Shown piece after piece: positions 1-8,007 of a DNA stretch of 64,000 nt. The notes under the pieces are model-generated. The model made no database searches. It had not been told where the DNA came from and saw only the letters and a program-made list of their open reading frames with translations. The stretch comes from Desulfovibrio sp. G11 (GTDB lineage: Bacteria > Desulfobacterota > Desulfovibrionia > Desulfovibrionales > Desulfovibrionaceae). The stretch is from positions 862,501 to 926,500 of the forward strand of contig NZ_LT984798.1 of assembly GCF_900243745.1 (NCBI RefSeq), read 5' to 3'. Both the position numbers and the translations under genes were made by a program. Numbering within the stretch: the first letter of the stretch is position 1; each line of letters opens with the position of its first letter.

Positions 1-466
1 TGAACTGCCAGGCTCCGGTAGCGCCCACAGGCGAACGGGCGTCCACCCTGTACCCGCTTTCCACAATGGCAAGGTAAGCCAGTTCTTCGGGCATGCCGCG
101 CGAGCGAAACACCTTGCGGGCATAGGCCAGGTAGTTTTCCGCGCGTTTCGAGAACACACATACGGAATTGCGTCCCTTGCGCAAAAAATACTTATATTGA
201 CGTGCCACATCGTCCATAGCTTCCGGGGGCAGGCTTTTATCAACATGCCCGGTAGAATTGAGGGCAGCGACCTCTTTGGGACTCAAGGGCGTGGGATCGT
301 CATCAGGGACGGAAAAAGAAGCACCGCCGCCACCCGAGCCGCCCTGGCGCGAGGCGCAGCCTCCGGCCAGCAGCAGGCAGCACAGGGCAGCCAGCACACA
401 AAGGCGAATACCGGCACCTGCCCCCTTGCGTCCTTGCGCGACAGTGCCCATAGTATGTTCCGTCAT
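1..466 (-). CDS. Lytic murein transglycosylase, MltD/Slt-like lipoprotein (5' part only)
   Basis: Peptidoglycan-cleaving transglycosylase anchored in the outer membrane; only about 155 N-terminal residues lie in the window and the gene continues past the left edge. The start is supported by AAGGAG seven bases before the ATG. Residues 20-40 form a hydrophobic signal ending in LLAGGC, a passable lipobox with Cys near residue 38, followed by a Gly/Ser-rich linker. The edge-proximal stretch, with LAYLAIVESGY then PVGATGAWQF, is the start of the SLT catalytic domain, with the catalytic Glu in the E-S pair. It is divergent from the rRNA methyltransferase gene to its right. The exact subfamily cannot be fixed without the C-terminal LysM repeats. 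Confidence 0.8.
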   Translation of the reverse strand, partial: MTEHTMGTVAQGRKGAGAGIRLCVLAALCCLLLAGGCASRQGGSGGGGASFSVPDDDPTPLSPKEVAALNSTGHVDKSLPPEAMDDVARQYKYFLRKGRNSVCVFSKRAENYLAYARKVFRSRGMPEELAYLAIVESGYRVDARSPVGATGAWQF

Positions 467-602
467 AATGCACTCCTTGTCCGCCCGGCTTGCCATGCGC
501 CGGGAAGGTGCGTACACAGCCGCATGGCCGTGAACGCCCGTTGTATCTATATTTTTAGCCCGGCAGCCAGTGGCCGCCGTTTGCCCCCGCGCGGAGGCGC
601 GC

Positions 603-1409
603 ATGCATATACAATCTGAAGAAGCCCCGCTTCTGCCGGGACTCAAGCCCGTGCTGGAGCTGTTGTCCAGCGACCCGCAGCGTGTTGACTGCGTATTCTG
701 CAAGAAAGGGCTTCGCAGCCCCGAAGCCCGCGAGGTGCAAGACCTCTGCCGGAAAAATGATATCCGCTTCACGCTGGTGGAACAGGCCGCGCTTGACCGG
801 CTGTGCCGCCCCGGCGGTCCCAGGCGCGGCGATGCGCGGGAAGCCGGGCGTGACGCCGTGGCCCATCAGGGAGTGGTGGCCCGGCTGGCGGCAACCAGCT
901 TTTGTGAGCTGGAGCATATCTTTGCAGCCGTGGAACAGGCCCCTCTGCCCATAATCCTGGCCCTTGACCAGGTACAGGACCCCGGCAACGTGGGTACGCT
1001 CTGCCGCACCCTGTACGCCCTGGGGGGCGCGGGCATTATCCTGCCGCGCCACAACAGCGCCTACCTTGGCCCTGCCGCCCGGCGCTCCGCTGCCGGTGCG
1101 CTGGAGCATCTGCCGGTAACGCGCGTGACCAATCTGGGGCATGCGCTGGACAGCGCCGAAGAAGCGGGCCTGACGATTTACGGTGCCGGAGGCCAGAACG
1201 GGCCTGCCAGTGTGGACGCTTTTGCCGAGCCTGTGCGCCTGCCCGCCGTTCTGGTACTGGGCAATGAAGAAAAAGGCCTGCGCCCGGGCATTGTCAAACG
1301 GTGCGCGCACATGCTGCGCATACCTCTGGCGCGGTCTTTCGATTCGCTCAACGTGGCCCAGGCCGGGGCCATCCTGCTGGGCCTGACCGCCGCGCGGCTC
1401 AAACCCTAA
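603..1409 (+). CDS. SpoU/TrmH-family RNA 2'-O-ribose methyltransferase (RlmB-like)
   Basis: A SPOUT-fold methyltransferase that transfers a methyl group from AdoMet to a ribose 2'-OH, most likely in 23S rRNA. All three SpoU motifs are visible: DQVQDPGNVGTLCRT near residue 120 (motif 1), LVLGNEEKGLRPG near 220 (motif 2) and IPLARSFDSLNVAQAGAILL near the C-terminus (motif 3). The N-terminal part (residues 10-75) resembles the L30e-like substrate-binding domain of RlmB. I chose the ATG at 603 because GGAGG sits five bases upstream; an in-frame GTG at 570 would add 11 residues without a good ribosome site. Whether the target is G2251 or another nucleotide is inference. Confidence 0.85.
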   Translation: MHIQSEEAPLLPGLKPVLELLSSDPQRVDCVFCKKGLRSPEAREVQDLCRKNDIRFTLVEQAALDRLCRPGGPRRGDAREAGRDAVAHQGVVARLAATSFCELEHIFAAVEQAPLPIILALDQVQDPGNVGTLCRTLYALGGAGIILPRHNSAYLGPAARRSAAGALEHLPVTRVTNLGHALDSAEEAGLTIYGAGGQNGPASVDAFAEPVRLPAVLVLGNEEKGLRPGIVKRCAHMLRIPLARSFDSLNVAQAGAILLGLTAARLKP

Positions 1410-1822
1410 AACCCGCCCGACCTGACGGCCACCGGCAGCGCCCGCCAGCCCTGATGCGCCTGCGGTCCTCACCGCGCCGCGCAGGGGGACTGCACCCACT
1501 GTAGCGGTCGGCGGCAACAGAAATTCGCACTGCCGTACTACCGCCAAGAATGCATACGGGGTCCAACCTACATACGATTGCTGTTTCAGACAACAAGAAA
1601 AGGAAATGTCATTGACATTTCCTTTTCTTGTTAAAAGACAGAACCTCTCTGAATTTTCTCTAGACTTGCCCTGATCCGCACATCTTCCAGCTACATATAC
1701 GCTCTTTTGTACACAGTACGGATTATACCAGTGCCGATACATGAAGCATCGCCTGCTGTTGATCGCGCCGGGATACTTTCCCGGCGGCGTGCATGCCGTG
1801 TTTGCCGCACCACATTTTCAGC
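1410..1822. other. Gene-free stretch between convergent rlmB-like and fliQ
   Basis: Convergent intergenic region. It holds a perfect long palindrome (1592-1632, listed separately) and a GC-rich hairpin at 1766-1786 (8-bp stem, arms CGCCGGGA and TCCCGGCG) just beyond the fliQ stop. I see no credible coding sequence here; a minus-strand open frame running to 555 is the shadow of the methyltransferase gene. Confidence 0.6.
1592..1632. terminator. Perfect 20-bp inverted repeat with a 1-nt centre, possible bidirectional terminator
   Basis: The left arm (1592-1611) is the exact reverse complement of the right arm (1613-1632), with a single T at 1612. Each strand reads purine-rich then pyrimidine-rich (AACAAGAAAAGGAAATGTCA and its complement), so transcripts from either side end in a U-rich 3' arm. 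Its place between two convergent genes fits bidirectional termination. A mobile palindromic element or a protein-binding site is also possible. Confidence 0.55.
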
Positions 1823-2092
1823 TTACCGCACATAGTTTGGAATATTGATAAAGACATCACGCGTGAAGGTGATCATGCGCTCCATAAGCCAGGGCAAGGC
1901 CAGCAGCAGGGTCAGAAACATGCATACAATCTTTGGAATGAAGGTCAGCGTCATCTCCTGGATCTGAGTGGCGGCCTGAATGACGCTCACAAGCACCCCC
2001 ACGCCCAGCCCCACACCCAGCATGGGCAGAGCCATCATAAGACACAGCTCGATGGCCTGGCGGCCGAAGCCGATAACAAAATCAGGAGACAT
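1823..2092 (-). CDS. fliQ: Flagellar export apparatus protein FliQ
   Basis: An 89-residue inner-membrane component of the flagellar type III export gate, which assembles with FliP and FliR into the channel. It has two hydrophobic segments (about residues 14-38 and 52-72) and the family signature LVSVIQAATQIQEMTLTFIPKI between them; length is typical. A GAGG motif lies eight bases before the ATG. It is the last gene of the fliL-N-O-P-Q block; fliR is not next to it. Confidence 0.95.
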   Translation of the reverse strand: MSPDFVIGFGRQAIELCLMMALPMLGVGLGVGVLVSVIQAATQIQEMTLTFIPKIVCMFLTLLLALPWLMERMITFTRDVFINIPNYVR

Positions 2093-2183
2093 GGCGTAAC
2101 CTCACAGGAATTTTTTGACACTGCCGCAACCGGCGGCTCTTTTAATTCAAGATTGATGCCAGAGCACTTGCGGCTGCGCCCGC

Positions 2184-2978
2184 TCACAGCAGAAAGCTGT
2201 TGACCAGCGACCCCACCAGCAGGTTCCAGCCGTCCACCATCACAAAAAGCAGCAGCTTGAACGGCATGGAGACCATCATGGGCGGCAGCATCATCATGCC
2301 CATGGCAAGCAGGACACTGGAAATCACCATGTCCAGCACAAGAAAAGGAATGTAGATGAGAAAGCCGATGGTGAAGGCCGTTTTCAGCTCACTGATAACG
2401 TAGGCCGCCGCCAGAAGCATAGTAGGAACCTCTTCCTTGTTCTTCGGGGCTTCCATATTGCTGATGGAATAGAAGATGGAAAGGTCTTTTTCGCGCGTGT
2501 GCTTGAACATGAAGGAACGCAGCGGAGCCTGGGCCTTGTCCAGGGCTTCCCTGTAGTCGATGCGCTCATTGAGGTAGGGCTGAAGGGCGTCGTCATTGAT
2601 CTGCCTGCCCACGGGAAACATGATGACGACCGTCATAAAAATGGCAAGACTTGCCAGAATCTGCGTGGGCGGCAGTTGCTGCACGCCCATTGCCTGACGC
2701 AAGAAACTGAAAACAATGATGATACGGGTAAAGCTGGTGACCGTAAGCATGATGGCCGGGGCCACGGAAAGAATGGTCAGCAGAAAGAGAATTTCCAGCA
2801 GTATGGAGACTTTTTCAGGCGATTTGGCGCCGCCCGCCAAGGTAAGCTGCAAGGTGGGCATGGCCATGTCCTGTGCGGCATGGGCCAGGTGAGGCAGCCA
2901 GAAAAAAAGGCTAGCGGCTGTCAGCCCCGCGAGCCACTTCTTCCATGACGTGTTGAAAATCCTTGTTCTGCGGCTCAT
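2184..2978 (-). CDS. fliP: Flagellar export apparatus protein FliP
   Basis: Core pore protein of the flagellar type III export gate. The 264 residues begin with a signal-like segment ending AHA-AQ near residue 35, as in other FliP proteins, followed by membrane segments around 60-85 (LLTILSVAPAIMLTVTSFTRI), 100-120, 205-225 and 240-260. The signatures TSFTRIIIVFSFLRQAMG and the C-terminal MPFKLLLFVMVDGWNLLVGSL are clear. The start lies about 68 bases inside the end of fliO, so translation is probably coupled; a downstream start would remove the signal segment. Confidence 0.95.
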   Translation of the reverse strand: MSRRTRIFNTSWKKWLAGLTAASLFFWLPHLAHAAQDMAMPTLQLTLAGGAKSPEKVSILLEILFLLTILSVAPAIMLTVTSFTRIIIVFSFLRQAMGVQQLPPTQILASLAIFMTVVIMFPVGRQINDDALQPYLNERIDYREALDKAQAPLRSFMFKHTREKDLSIFYSISNMEAPKNKEEVPTMLLAAAYVISELKTAFTIGFLIYIPFLVLDMVISSVLLAMGMMMLPPMMVSMPFKLLLFVMVDGWNLLVGSLVNSFLL

Positions 2979-3576
2979 GCTGCGCCTGCTCCTCGGTCAG
3001 AAGGGTTATGTGCTGGTCGGTAACGCCCAGCAGCAACCTTCTATTCAAGAAGCGTACCACCATCAGCCCCTTGCGCGGCCCCAGCGGCAATTGCGCCTCC
3101 ATAACCAGCGCCCCCTTGGGCAGCGCACCGGGACGCGGCAGGAAATTGAACTTGCCGAAGCGCCGCACCAGCCAGACCACCAGCCACAGCAGCGCCACCA
3201 GAAGAAAAAGTATGCCCACGGCCTGCGCATAGCCACCCCACGAAAAAGAACTTCCGCCAAGGCTTGCCCCATGCGCCGCCGCGCTGCCTGCCACATCGCC
3301 CGCGAGGCCGCTTTCCAGACTGTCGCCAAAATTTTCGGCAACATGGCCTGCTGCCTGTGCCGCAGCGCCAAGGCCCTGCCGCGCCAGCTCCGCGGCATGT
3401 TCCACAATCTGTTCCAGCCCACCGGACAGGCCGGACATAACGCCCGAATCAGCCGCTGGCGGCACTGCCGCCTCGACTGTGCCGCGCACGGCCTGTCCCG
3501 CCACGCCAGATGCCGGAGCAATGGCGGAAAGGGCCAGAGCGCCCGCCGCGGATACGGCATGCACAAGGCTAGCCAA
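2911..3576 (-). CDS. fliO: Flagellar biosynthesis protein FliO
   Basis: Membrane chaperone that helps assemble the FliP ring. The 221 residues comprise an Ala/Gly-rich periplasmic N-terminal part, one strong membrane segment near residues 118-140 (ILFLLVALLWLVVWLV), and a cytoplasmic FliO domain with GALVMEAQLPLGPRKGLMVVRFLNRRLLLGVTDQHITLL split over about residues 153-192. The start appears to be TTG, overlapping the last codons of fliN (8 bases); a GTG twelve bases downstream is an alternative. The N-terminal extension is longer than in enteric FliO. Confidence 0.85.
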   Translation of the reverse strand: MASLVHAVSAAGALALSAIAPASGVAGQAVRGTVEAAVPPAADSGVMSGLSGGLEQIVEHAAELARQGLGAAAQAAGHVAENFGDSLESGLAGDVAGSAAAHGASLGGSSFSWGGYAQAVGILFLLVALLWLVVWLVRRFGKFNFLPRPGALPKGALVMEAQLPLGPRKGLMVVRFLNRRLLLGVTDQHITLLTEEQAQHEPQNKDFQHVMEEVARGADSR

Positions 3577-4141
3577 GCTGCTTCACCCTTTCAATGGGGC
3601 TGATGATGTCGGTAAGGCGCACGCCGAATTTTTCGTTAATGACCACGGCCTCGCCGCGTGCCACCAGCTTGCCGTTGACGTACACTTCCAGCGGCTCGCC
3701 TGCCAGCTTGTTCAGTTCCACCACCGAGCCTTGCCCCAGCTGGAGCAGTTCGTTGATAAGCAGGCGGGTGCGCCCCAGTTCCGCCGACACGTCCAGCGGG
3801 ATATCAAGAATAAAATCCAGCTCGCGCTTGAGCTTGTTATCGCCGGGCTGCCGCGCCATTTCGGTCATATCCTTGAAGTGGGCATCCGTGGCCTGGCCTC
3901 CCATGCCCGCACCCGCGCCGCCAAAGGACTGATGTGGTTGTTTTTCCTCTTCTTCGGCCATGCTTGCGGCCCATTGGGCGGCCAGCGCCTCATCGGCCAG
4001 GTGCTGGGCATCAGCCCCGGCAGCCGCAGTGCCTGCTCCGGCTCCGGCCGCATCGGGAGCGGGAGCGGCGGCGGTCTCAGCCTCTTTGGCAAGTTCGGCT
4101 TCCCACTGGGCGGCCAGATCGTCCTGATCTTCCTGAGACAT
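3569..4141 (-). CDS. fliN: Flagellar motor switch protein FliN
   Basis: C-ring component that binds CheY-P and takes part in export-substrate docking. The 190 residues have an acidic, Ala-rich N-terminal tail (about 1-95, lacking obvious fold) and a C-terminal SpoA/FliN domain (about 108-190) with LDIPLDVSAELGRTRLLINELLQLG, VVELNKLAGEPLEVYVNGKLVARGEAVV and FGVRLTDIISP. It overlaps fliO by eight bases. The tail is longer than in E. coli FliN, a variation known in other phyla. A short inverted repeat (AGAGCA and TGCTCT at 4155-4180) lies just upstream. Confidence 0.95.
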   Translation of the reverse strand: MSQEDQDDLAAQWEAELAKEAETAAAPAPDAAGAGAGTAAAGADAQHLADEALAAQWAASMAEEEEKQPHQSFGGAGAGMGGQATDAHFKDMTEMARQPGDNKLKRELDFILDIPLDVSAELGRTRLLINELLQLGQGSVVELNKLAGEPLEVYVNGKLVARGEAVVINEKFGVRLTDIISPIERVKQLG

Positions 4142-4437
4142 AGGTCACCTCTTTAGAGCATTGTAAGAAAAGCTGCTCTAGAACAGATTAACTTTGAAAG
4201 CGCATGCGGTCTCAAAGCTGCTGGACGCCGGTTCCAGCCCCTGGCCGCGCAAGCAGCCGGCGCGGCCCTCTTCATGCACGGCCTCCTGCCGCAAGGGCTG
4301 GAGCAGTGCCCGCCCCGTCAGCGGCGCACCTGCGCGGACTGAGGGAGCTTCCTCAAAAAAACATGCCTGATGCCTGATGTGCAGGTGTGATGCGTGTGCC
4401 GTGAACACCGGACACGCCCGGCATGCCGAGGCCCGGC
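4142..4437. other. Spacer between fliL and fliN
   Basis: About 300 bases separate the fliL stop from the fliN start, long for this otherwise tight operon. I see only an imperfect repeat, AGAGCATTGTAAG then AAAGCTGCTCT (4155-4180), related to repeats at 29.4 and 44.0 kb, and a 76-codon minus-strand open frame without a ribosome site or recognisable content. No sigma-54-type promoter was seen. Confidence 0.4.
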
Positions 4438-5076
4438 CTATTCCACCACAAAATCCGTAAAAAATACACGAACAACGCGCTGCGCACCCAGAATCTGGTT
4501 GAGACGCGCCGCCACTTCGGCCTTGAGCAGCACCTTGCCGTCGGGACTGGCTATATCGGCATAGCTCTTGCCTGCCAGCAGCATGATGATGGCATCGCGG
4601 ATGCGGGCATTATTGGCCTGCAGGGCCGCCGACACATCGGCATTCACCTCCACTTCCATCCCCATCTTGAGATAGCGCCGCCCCGAGGGATCCGCCAGAT
4701 TGACCGTAACGGGGGGCAGCGGCAGCACCATGCCCCCGCTGCGGGGCAGGTCGCTCTGCCGTTCAATGCGCACATCCGTACCGGGTGCAGGCTGCCCGCC
4801 GGGCAGACCGGCGGCGGCATGGCCGCCCGACGCTGCTCCGGAAGGCGCGCCGCTTTCCACGGGCCGGTCTCCGCCCGCCGCCTCCGGCGACGAAGCCGCA
4901 GCACCATTGGCCGGTGTGCGCAGATACAGCCACCAGTACCCGCCAAGCCCCGCTCCGCTCAAGGTCATGAGCAGTATTGCCAAAATAATGACAATGCGCT
5001 TGAGCCGGGACTTCTTTTTGGGACTTTCAGCCTGCCCTTCGGGCAGGGCCGGGGCGTCTTTTTCCTTGGCCGCCAT
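4438..5076 (-). CDS. fliL: Flagellar basal body-associated protein FliL
   Basis: Stator-associated single-pass membrane protein. The 212 residues comprise a charged N-terminal tail, a membrane segment at about 26-48 (IVIILAILLMTLSGAGLGGYWWLYL), a Pro/Ala/Gly-rich linker, and a C-terminal FliL domain from about residue 118 (VTVNLADPSGRRYLKMGMEVEV ... VRVFFTDFVVE). GGAG sits seven bases before the ATG. It is the first gene of the fliL-N-O-P-Q block, downstream of a sigma-54-like promoter at 5200-5215. A second FliL-like gene lies at 62.5 kb. Confidence 0.92.
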   Translation of the reverse strand: MAAKEKDAPALPEGQAESPKKKSRLKRIVIILAILLMTLSGAGLGGYWWLYLRTPANGAAASSPEAAGGDRPVESGAPSGAASGGHAAAGLPGGQPAPGTDVRIERQSDLPRSGGMVLPLPPVTVNLADPSGRRYLKMGMEVEVNADVSAALQANNARIRDAIIMLLAGKSYADIASPDGKVLLKAEVAARLNQILGAQRVVRVFFTDFVVE

Positions 5077-5199
5077 AATAAACTCCGTTGGCCTGACGCG
5101 GACATACCGGCAATGCCGTGCCGCGTGCGATTTTTATGGGCGAAACCTGCGCAGCCGGATCCCTCCGCGCCACCCGCAAAAACCGGCCCCCACAGCTAT

Positions 5200-5215
5200 T
5201 GCAGACACTGTGCCA
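5200..5215 (-). promoter_or_regulatory. Sigma-54-type promoter for the fliL operon
   Basis: On the minus strand the sequence reads TGGCACAGTGTCTGCA, with GG and GC separated by exactly ten bases as in the -24/-12 consensus. It sits at the end of the upstream YggS-family gene and about 125 bases before the fliL ATG. RpoN control of early and middle flagellar genes is well established in other bacteria; its use here is inferred. Confidence 0.7.
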
Positions 5216-5219
5216 GAGG

Positions 5220-5933
5220 CTAGGTTTTGGCCGGGCGCAGCCCGAAAATATCCGTACCGATGCGTACCAGGGTGGCCCCTTCGGTCACGGCCGCCTCAAA
5301 ATCGCCGCTCATTCCCATAGACAGGACAGGCAAGGGCAGACCGGTGCGGGCGCGCAGGCCGTCCCGCAGTTCACGCAGGAGGGCAAAATGGGGCCGTGCG
5401 GCATCGCCGGAATCAAAGACCGGCGGCAGGCACATGAGGCCCTGGACATCAAGATGCGGGCAGCTCTCAAGTACATAATCGGCCAAAGCCGGTAAATCTG
5501 CAGCCATGATGCCGCTTTTTTGCGGTTCAGAGGCAATATTCACCTGAAAAAGCACCGCCTGACGGGCCTCGCCATCAGCCAGCCGCCGCTCAAAAGCGTC
5601 GGCCAGCTTGCGCGAATCAAGCGTATGTACCAGCGCAAAGGCCCCGGCCACCTGCCCGGCCTTGCGGCTTTGCACGTGGCCGACCATATGCCAGCGGACA
5701 TGAAGGGCAGAAGCTGCAGGGGCAGCTTCCAGCTCTTCACGTTTCTGCAGGGCTTCCTGCACATAATTTTCACCAAAATCCACCTGCCCCGCAGCGGCCA
5801 CGGCGGCCACATCGCAGGCCGGGTGCAGTTTGGATACGGCAACAAGCGAGATTTCTTCCCTGGGCCGCCCGGCAGCGGCACAGGCGGCGTCCAGCCTTTC
5901 CAGCACGCGGTGATAGCGATCCAGCAGTTCCAT
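5220..5933 (-). CDS. YggS/PLPBP-family pyridoxal-phosphate homeostasis protein
   Basis: Single-domain, non-catalytic TIM-barrel PLP carrier linked to B6 and amino-acid homeostasis. The PLP Lys is in VAVSKLHP (about residues 31-38). Other family signatures are DFGENYVQEA (52-61), WHMVGHVQSRK in place of the usual W-H-x-I-G-x-L-Q, and LSMGMSGDFEAAVTEGATLVRIGTDIFG near the C-terminus. Length (237) is normal. The start lies a few bases beyond the era stop, with GGAG inside the last era codons, so the two are co-transcribed. Confidence 0.92.
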   Translation of the reverse strand: MELLDRYHRVLERLDAACAAAGRPREEISLVAVSKLHPACDVAAVAAAGQVDFGENYVQEALQKREELEAAPAASALHVRWHMVGHVQSRKAGQVAGAFALVHTLDSRKLADAFERRLADGEARQAVLFQVNIASEPQKSGIMAADLPALADYVLESCPHLDVQGLMCLPPVFDSGDAARPHFALLRELRDGLRARTGLPLPVLSMGMSGDFEAAVTEGATLVRIGTDIFGLRPAKT

Positions 5934-5936
5934 ACC

Positions 5937-6860
5937 CTACTCCGCCATAAGGCCCAGGTCGCGCAGAAAGGCCGTGTCTTCCGTCCAGTGCTCGCGCACC
6001 TTGACCCACAGTTCCAGATGCACCTTGCCGCCCACGAGTTCCTGAATGTCCTTGCGGGCTTCAGTGCCGATGGCCTTGATGGACTGCCCGGCGCGCCCGA
6101 TGACCATAGCTTTGTGCATGGGCCGGGCCACGTAGATGGTGGCATGAATGACGGTCTGCCCGCGTTCTTCATCCTCTTCCCAGCTTTCCACGTCCACGGC
6201 CACGGAGTAAGGAACTTCCTGCCGCAGGTGCATGAAAAGCTTTTCGCGGACAATTTCGGCCGTCATGAAGCGCAGGGGCGCGGTGGATATCTGGTCTTCG
6301 GGGAACTGGGCCTGGCCCTTGGGCAGTTTTTTGCGGATAAGCTCCACCAGGTCGGCAAGCCCGTCCTTGTGCAGGGCAGAAATGGGAAAGATATCGGCTC
6401 TCGGCCACATTTCATGCAGCCGGGTCAGCAGGGGCAACATGCGGCTTTTATCACCGAACAGGTCCACCTTGTTAACCACGACGATCATCGGGCGCTCTTC
6501 GCTGGCAAGGGCCTGGGCCACCGGGGCGAGGTCACGATCAAGAAATTCGGGGTGGCGGATGTAGAGATGGGCGTCCAGCACGGGCATGATGATGTCGGCC
6601 TGGTTCAGGCTCTGCCATACAGCCTGGATCATGGTCTTGCTCAGCCGCCCGCGCACCTGGGTAAGGCCCGGGGTATCCATAAAAATGGTCTGGGCATCGT
6701 CATCGGTGAGGATGCCCACAATCTGGTTGCGCGTGGTCTGCGGCTTGGGCGTGACAATGGTCACCTTCTGCCCCAGAAGGGCATTGAGCAGTGTTGATTT
6801 GCCGGCATTGGGCGGACCCATGAGAGCCACCCATCCGCAACGGTAGTGCAGGTCGGTCAT
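5937..6860 (-). CDS. era: GTPase Era
   Basis: Essential Ras-like GTPase with a KH domain that binds the 3' end of 16S rRNA and assists 30S maturation. G1 is GPPNAGKST (residues 15-23), G3 DTPGLTQV (near 63), G4 NKVD (near 129), and the KH part lies in the last 100 residues with [20 protein letters not shown]. Length (307) is typical. AGGAG lies six bases before the ATG. It is followed by the YggS-family gene in a two-gene unit. Confidence 0.97.
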   Translation of the reverse strand: MTDLHYRCGWVALMGPPNAGKSTLLNALLGQKVTIVTPKPQTTRNQIVGILTDDDAQTIFMDTPGLTQVRGRLSKTMIQAVWQSLNQADIIMPVLDAHLYIRHPEFLDRDLAPVAQALASEERPMIVVVNKVDLFGDKSRMLPLLTRLHEMWPRADIFPISALHKDGLADLVELIRKKLPKGQAQFPEDQISTAPLRFMTAEIVREKLFMHLRQEVPYSVAVDVESWEEDEERGQTVIHATIYVARPMHKAMVIGRAGQSIKAIGTEARKDIQELVGGKVHLELWVKVREHWTEDTAFLRDLGLMAE

Positions 6861-7201
6861 TACGTCTCCTGGCCGGACAACCGGCCTACGCTGCGCACAA
6901 GGGGCGCAAAGTTTTTCAAGGGGCTGTGTTCAAGTGCATGCCGCCCGCACAAAGCGGGCTTTCGCACGGCAAAAACAACCTGCCGGGCGAGGCCGTACCG
7001 GATACGGCGGGATGGGGTTTTTCCCGCAATGCCGACGAATGGAACAAGGCGGCTTTTGCAGCGGACGTTTTCAGAACCAGCCCCAGATACATGCTAAATC
7101 TGCTTTTCTGTCCCATATCCGCGGCTTCCGGTCAAGCTGCAAGGCCCCGCACCCCCTGCACCCCCTTGACGGTCATGCCGCCAGCGCTTACTCTCGCGCC
7201 C
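6861..7201. other. Gene-free stretch between divergent era and VUT gene
   Basis: Divergent intergenic region. An open frame in phase with the VUT gene extends back to 6926, but its translation shows no VUT homology before residue 93. I looked for a preQ1-type riboswitch ahead of the transporter and did not see one. Confidence 0.4.
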
Positions 7202-7699
7202 ATGTTTACCCTTCTTACATATATCGCTCTTATCGTGGGCGTAAACTACGCTTTTGCCGTCACGCCCCTTGTGGAACTGCCCAATGGTGAAATGTGGCCG
7301 CCGCTGTCTCTGGTGGTAGGCTTTATCTTTGTGGTGCGCGACTACGCACAGCGCCGGGTGGGGCACAAGGTGCTGTGGGCCATGCTGGTGGGCTGCGTAG
7401 TGAGCTGGTATATGGCAACGCCGCAGCTTGCCCTGGCCAGCGCCGCGGCCTTCGCCATCGGTGAACTGGGCGACTGGGCACTGTATACCTTTACCAACCG
7501 CCCCTTCTCGCAGCGCATACTTATTTCCAGCCTGGTGGGTGCGCCTCTGGACAGCATCGTTTTTCTGCTCATCATAGGCCTCGCCACACCCTGGTCAATC
7601 ATCACCATGAGCGCAAGCAAGCTGCTTGGCGCGCTTCTGGTCTTCTGGCTGGTGCGCCGCCGCGAACAACGCGAATACGCCATGGGCGTGCAGGCCTGA
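7202..7699 (+). CDS. VUT-family (YhhQ-like) membrane transporter, probable queuosine-precursor uptake
   Basis: Small integral membrane protein of the VUT family, whose studied members take up queuosine precursors such as preQ0/preQ1. About 165 residues are predicted with five or six membrane segments. Family features are IALIVGVNYAFA near the N-terminus, SLVVGFIFVVRDYAQRRVG, and the conserved block FAIGELGDWALYTFTNRPF then GAPLDSIVFL. I chose the ATG at 7202 because the family begins there; upstream in-frame starts (7174, 6926) lack homology, and no start has a clear Shine-Dalgarno. The substrate is inferred from family only. Confidence 0.75.
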   Translation: MFTLLTYIALIVGVNYAFAVTPLVELPNGEMWPPLSLVVGFIFVVRDYAQRRVGHKVLWAMLVGCVVSWYMATPQLALASAAAFAIGELGDWALYTFTNRPFSQRILISSLVGAPLDSIVFLLIIGLATPWSIITMSASKLLGALLVFWLVRRREQREYAMGVQA

Positions 7700-8007
7700 G
7701 CCTGCCTGCAACAGCTTTTCCGGGTTGAAAAACATACCGCCGGAGCATGTTCACAACGAACGTGCTCCGGCGGTTCAGCGTTACGGGCAGCAAGGGCCGC
7801 GGCAATCACCAGTCCACATGCGGGGCATGCCCACAGTGTCCGCGTGTACGGAAGGCACTGCATCCGGCCCGGTATATTCCACAATGCGCCGCTTTCTTTT
7901 CCCGCGGGTGCAAACACAGCACAGCAATGCCCCGAAGAGGAACGCCGTTGAAGGCGTGGTTCTCTCCGGGGCATTCTGGTTTCAGCGTTCTGGTTTCAGC
8001 GTTCTGC
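7700..8007. other. Convergent intergenic region with hairpins and a tandem duplication
   Basis: Contains a 14-bp hairpin at 7739-7771 (one G-U pair, 5-nt loop) followed on the minus strand by GTATGTTTTTC, a plausible terminator for the cytochrome operon. It also has a larger imperfect hairpin (outer arms TGCCCCG at 7928-7934 and CGGGGCA at 7967-7973) and a 14-bp unit, TTCTGGTTTCAGCG, repeated in tandem at 7975-8002. No coding sequence seen. Confidence 0.5.
7739..7771 (-). terminator. Stem-loop, probable terminator of the cytochrome operon
   Basis: Arms 7739-7752 and 7758-7771 pair over 14 bases including one G-U pair. On the minus strand the hairpin is followed by a run of five T. It lies 240 bases past the last cytochrome gene and 40 bases past the VUT gene, so it could serve both. 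Confidence 0.5.

Noticed and set aside
555..1742. 395-codon minus-strand open frame
   Set aside because: It is the antisense shadow of the SpoU methyltransferase gene, whose three motifs are all on the plus strand.
6861..7201. preQ1 riboswitch ahead of the VUT transporter
   Set aside because: The expected pseudoknot sequence pattern was not seen.
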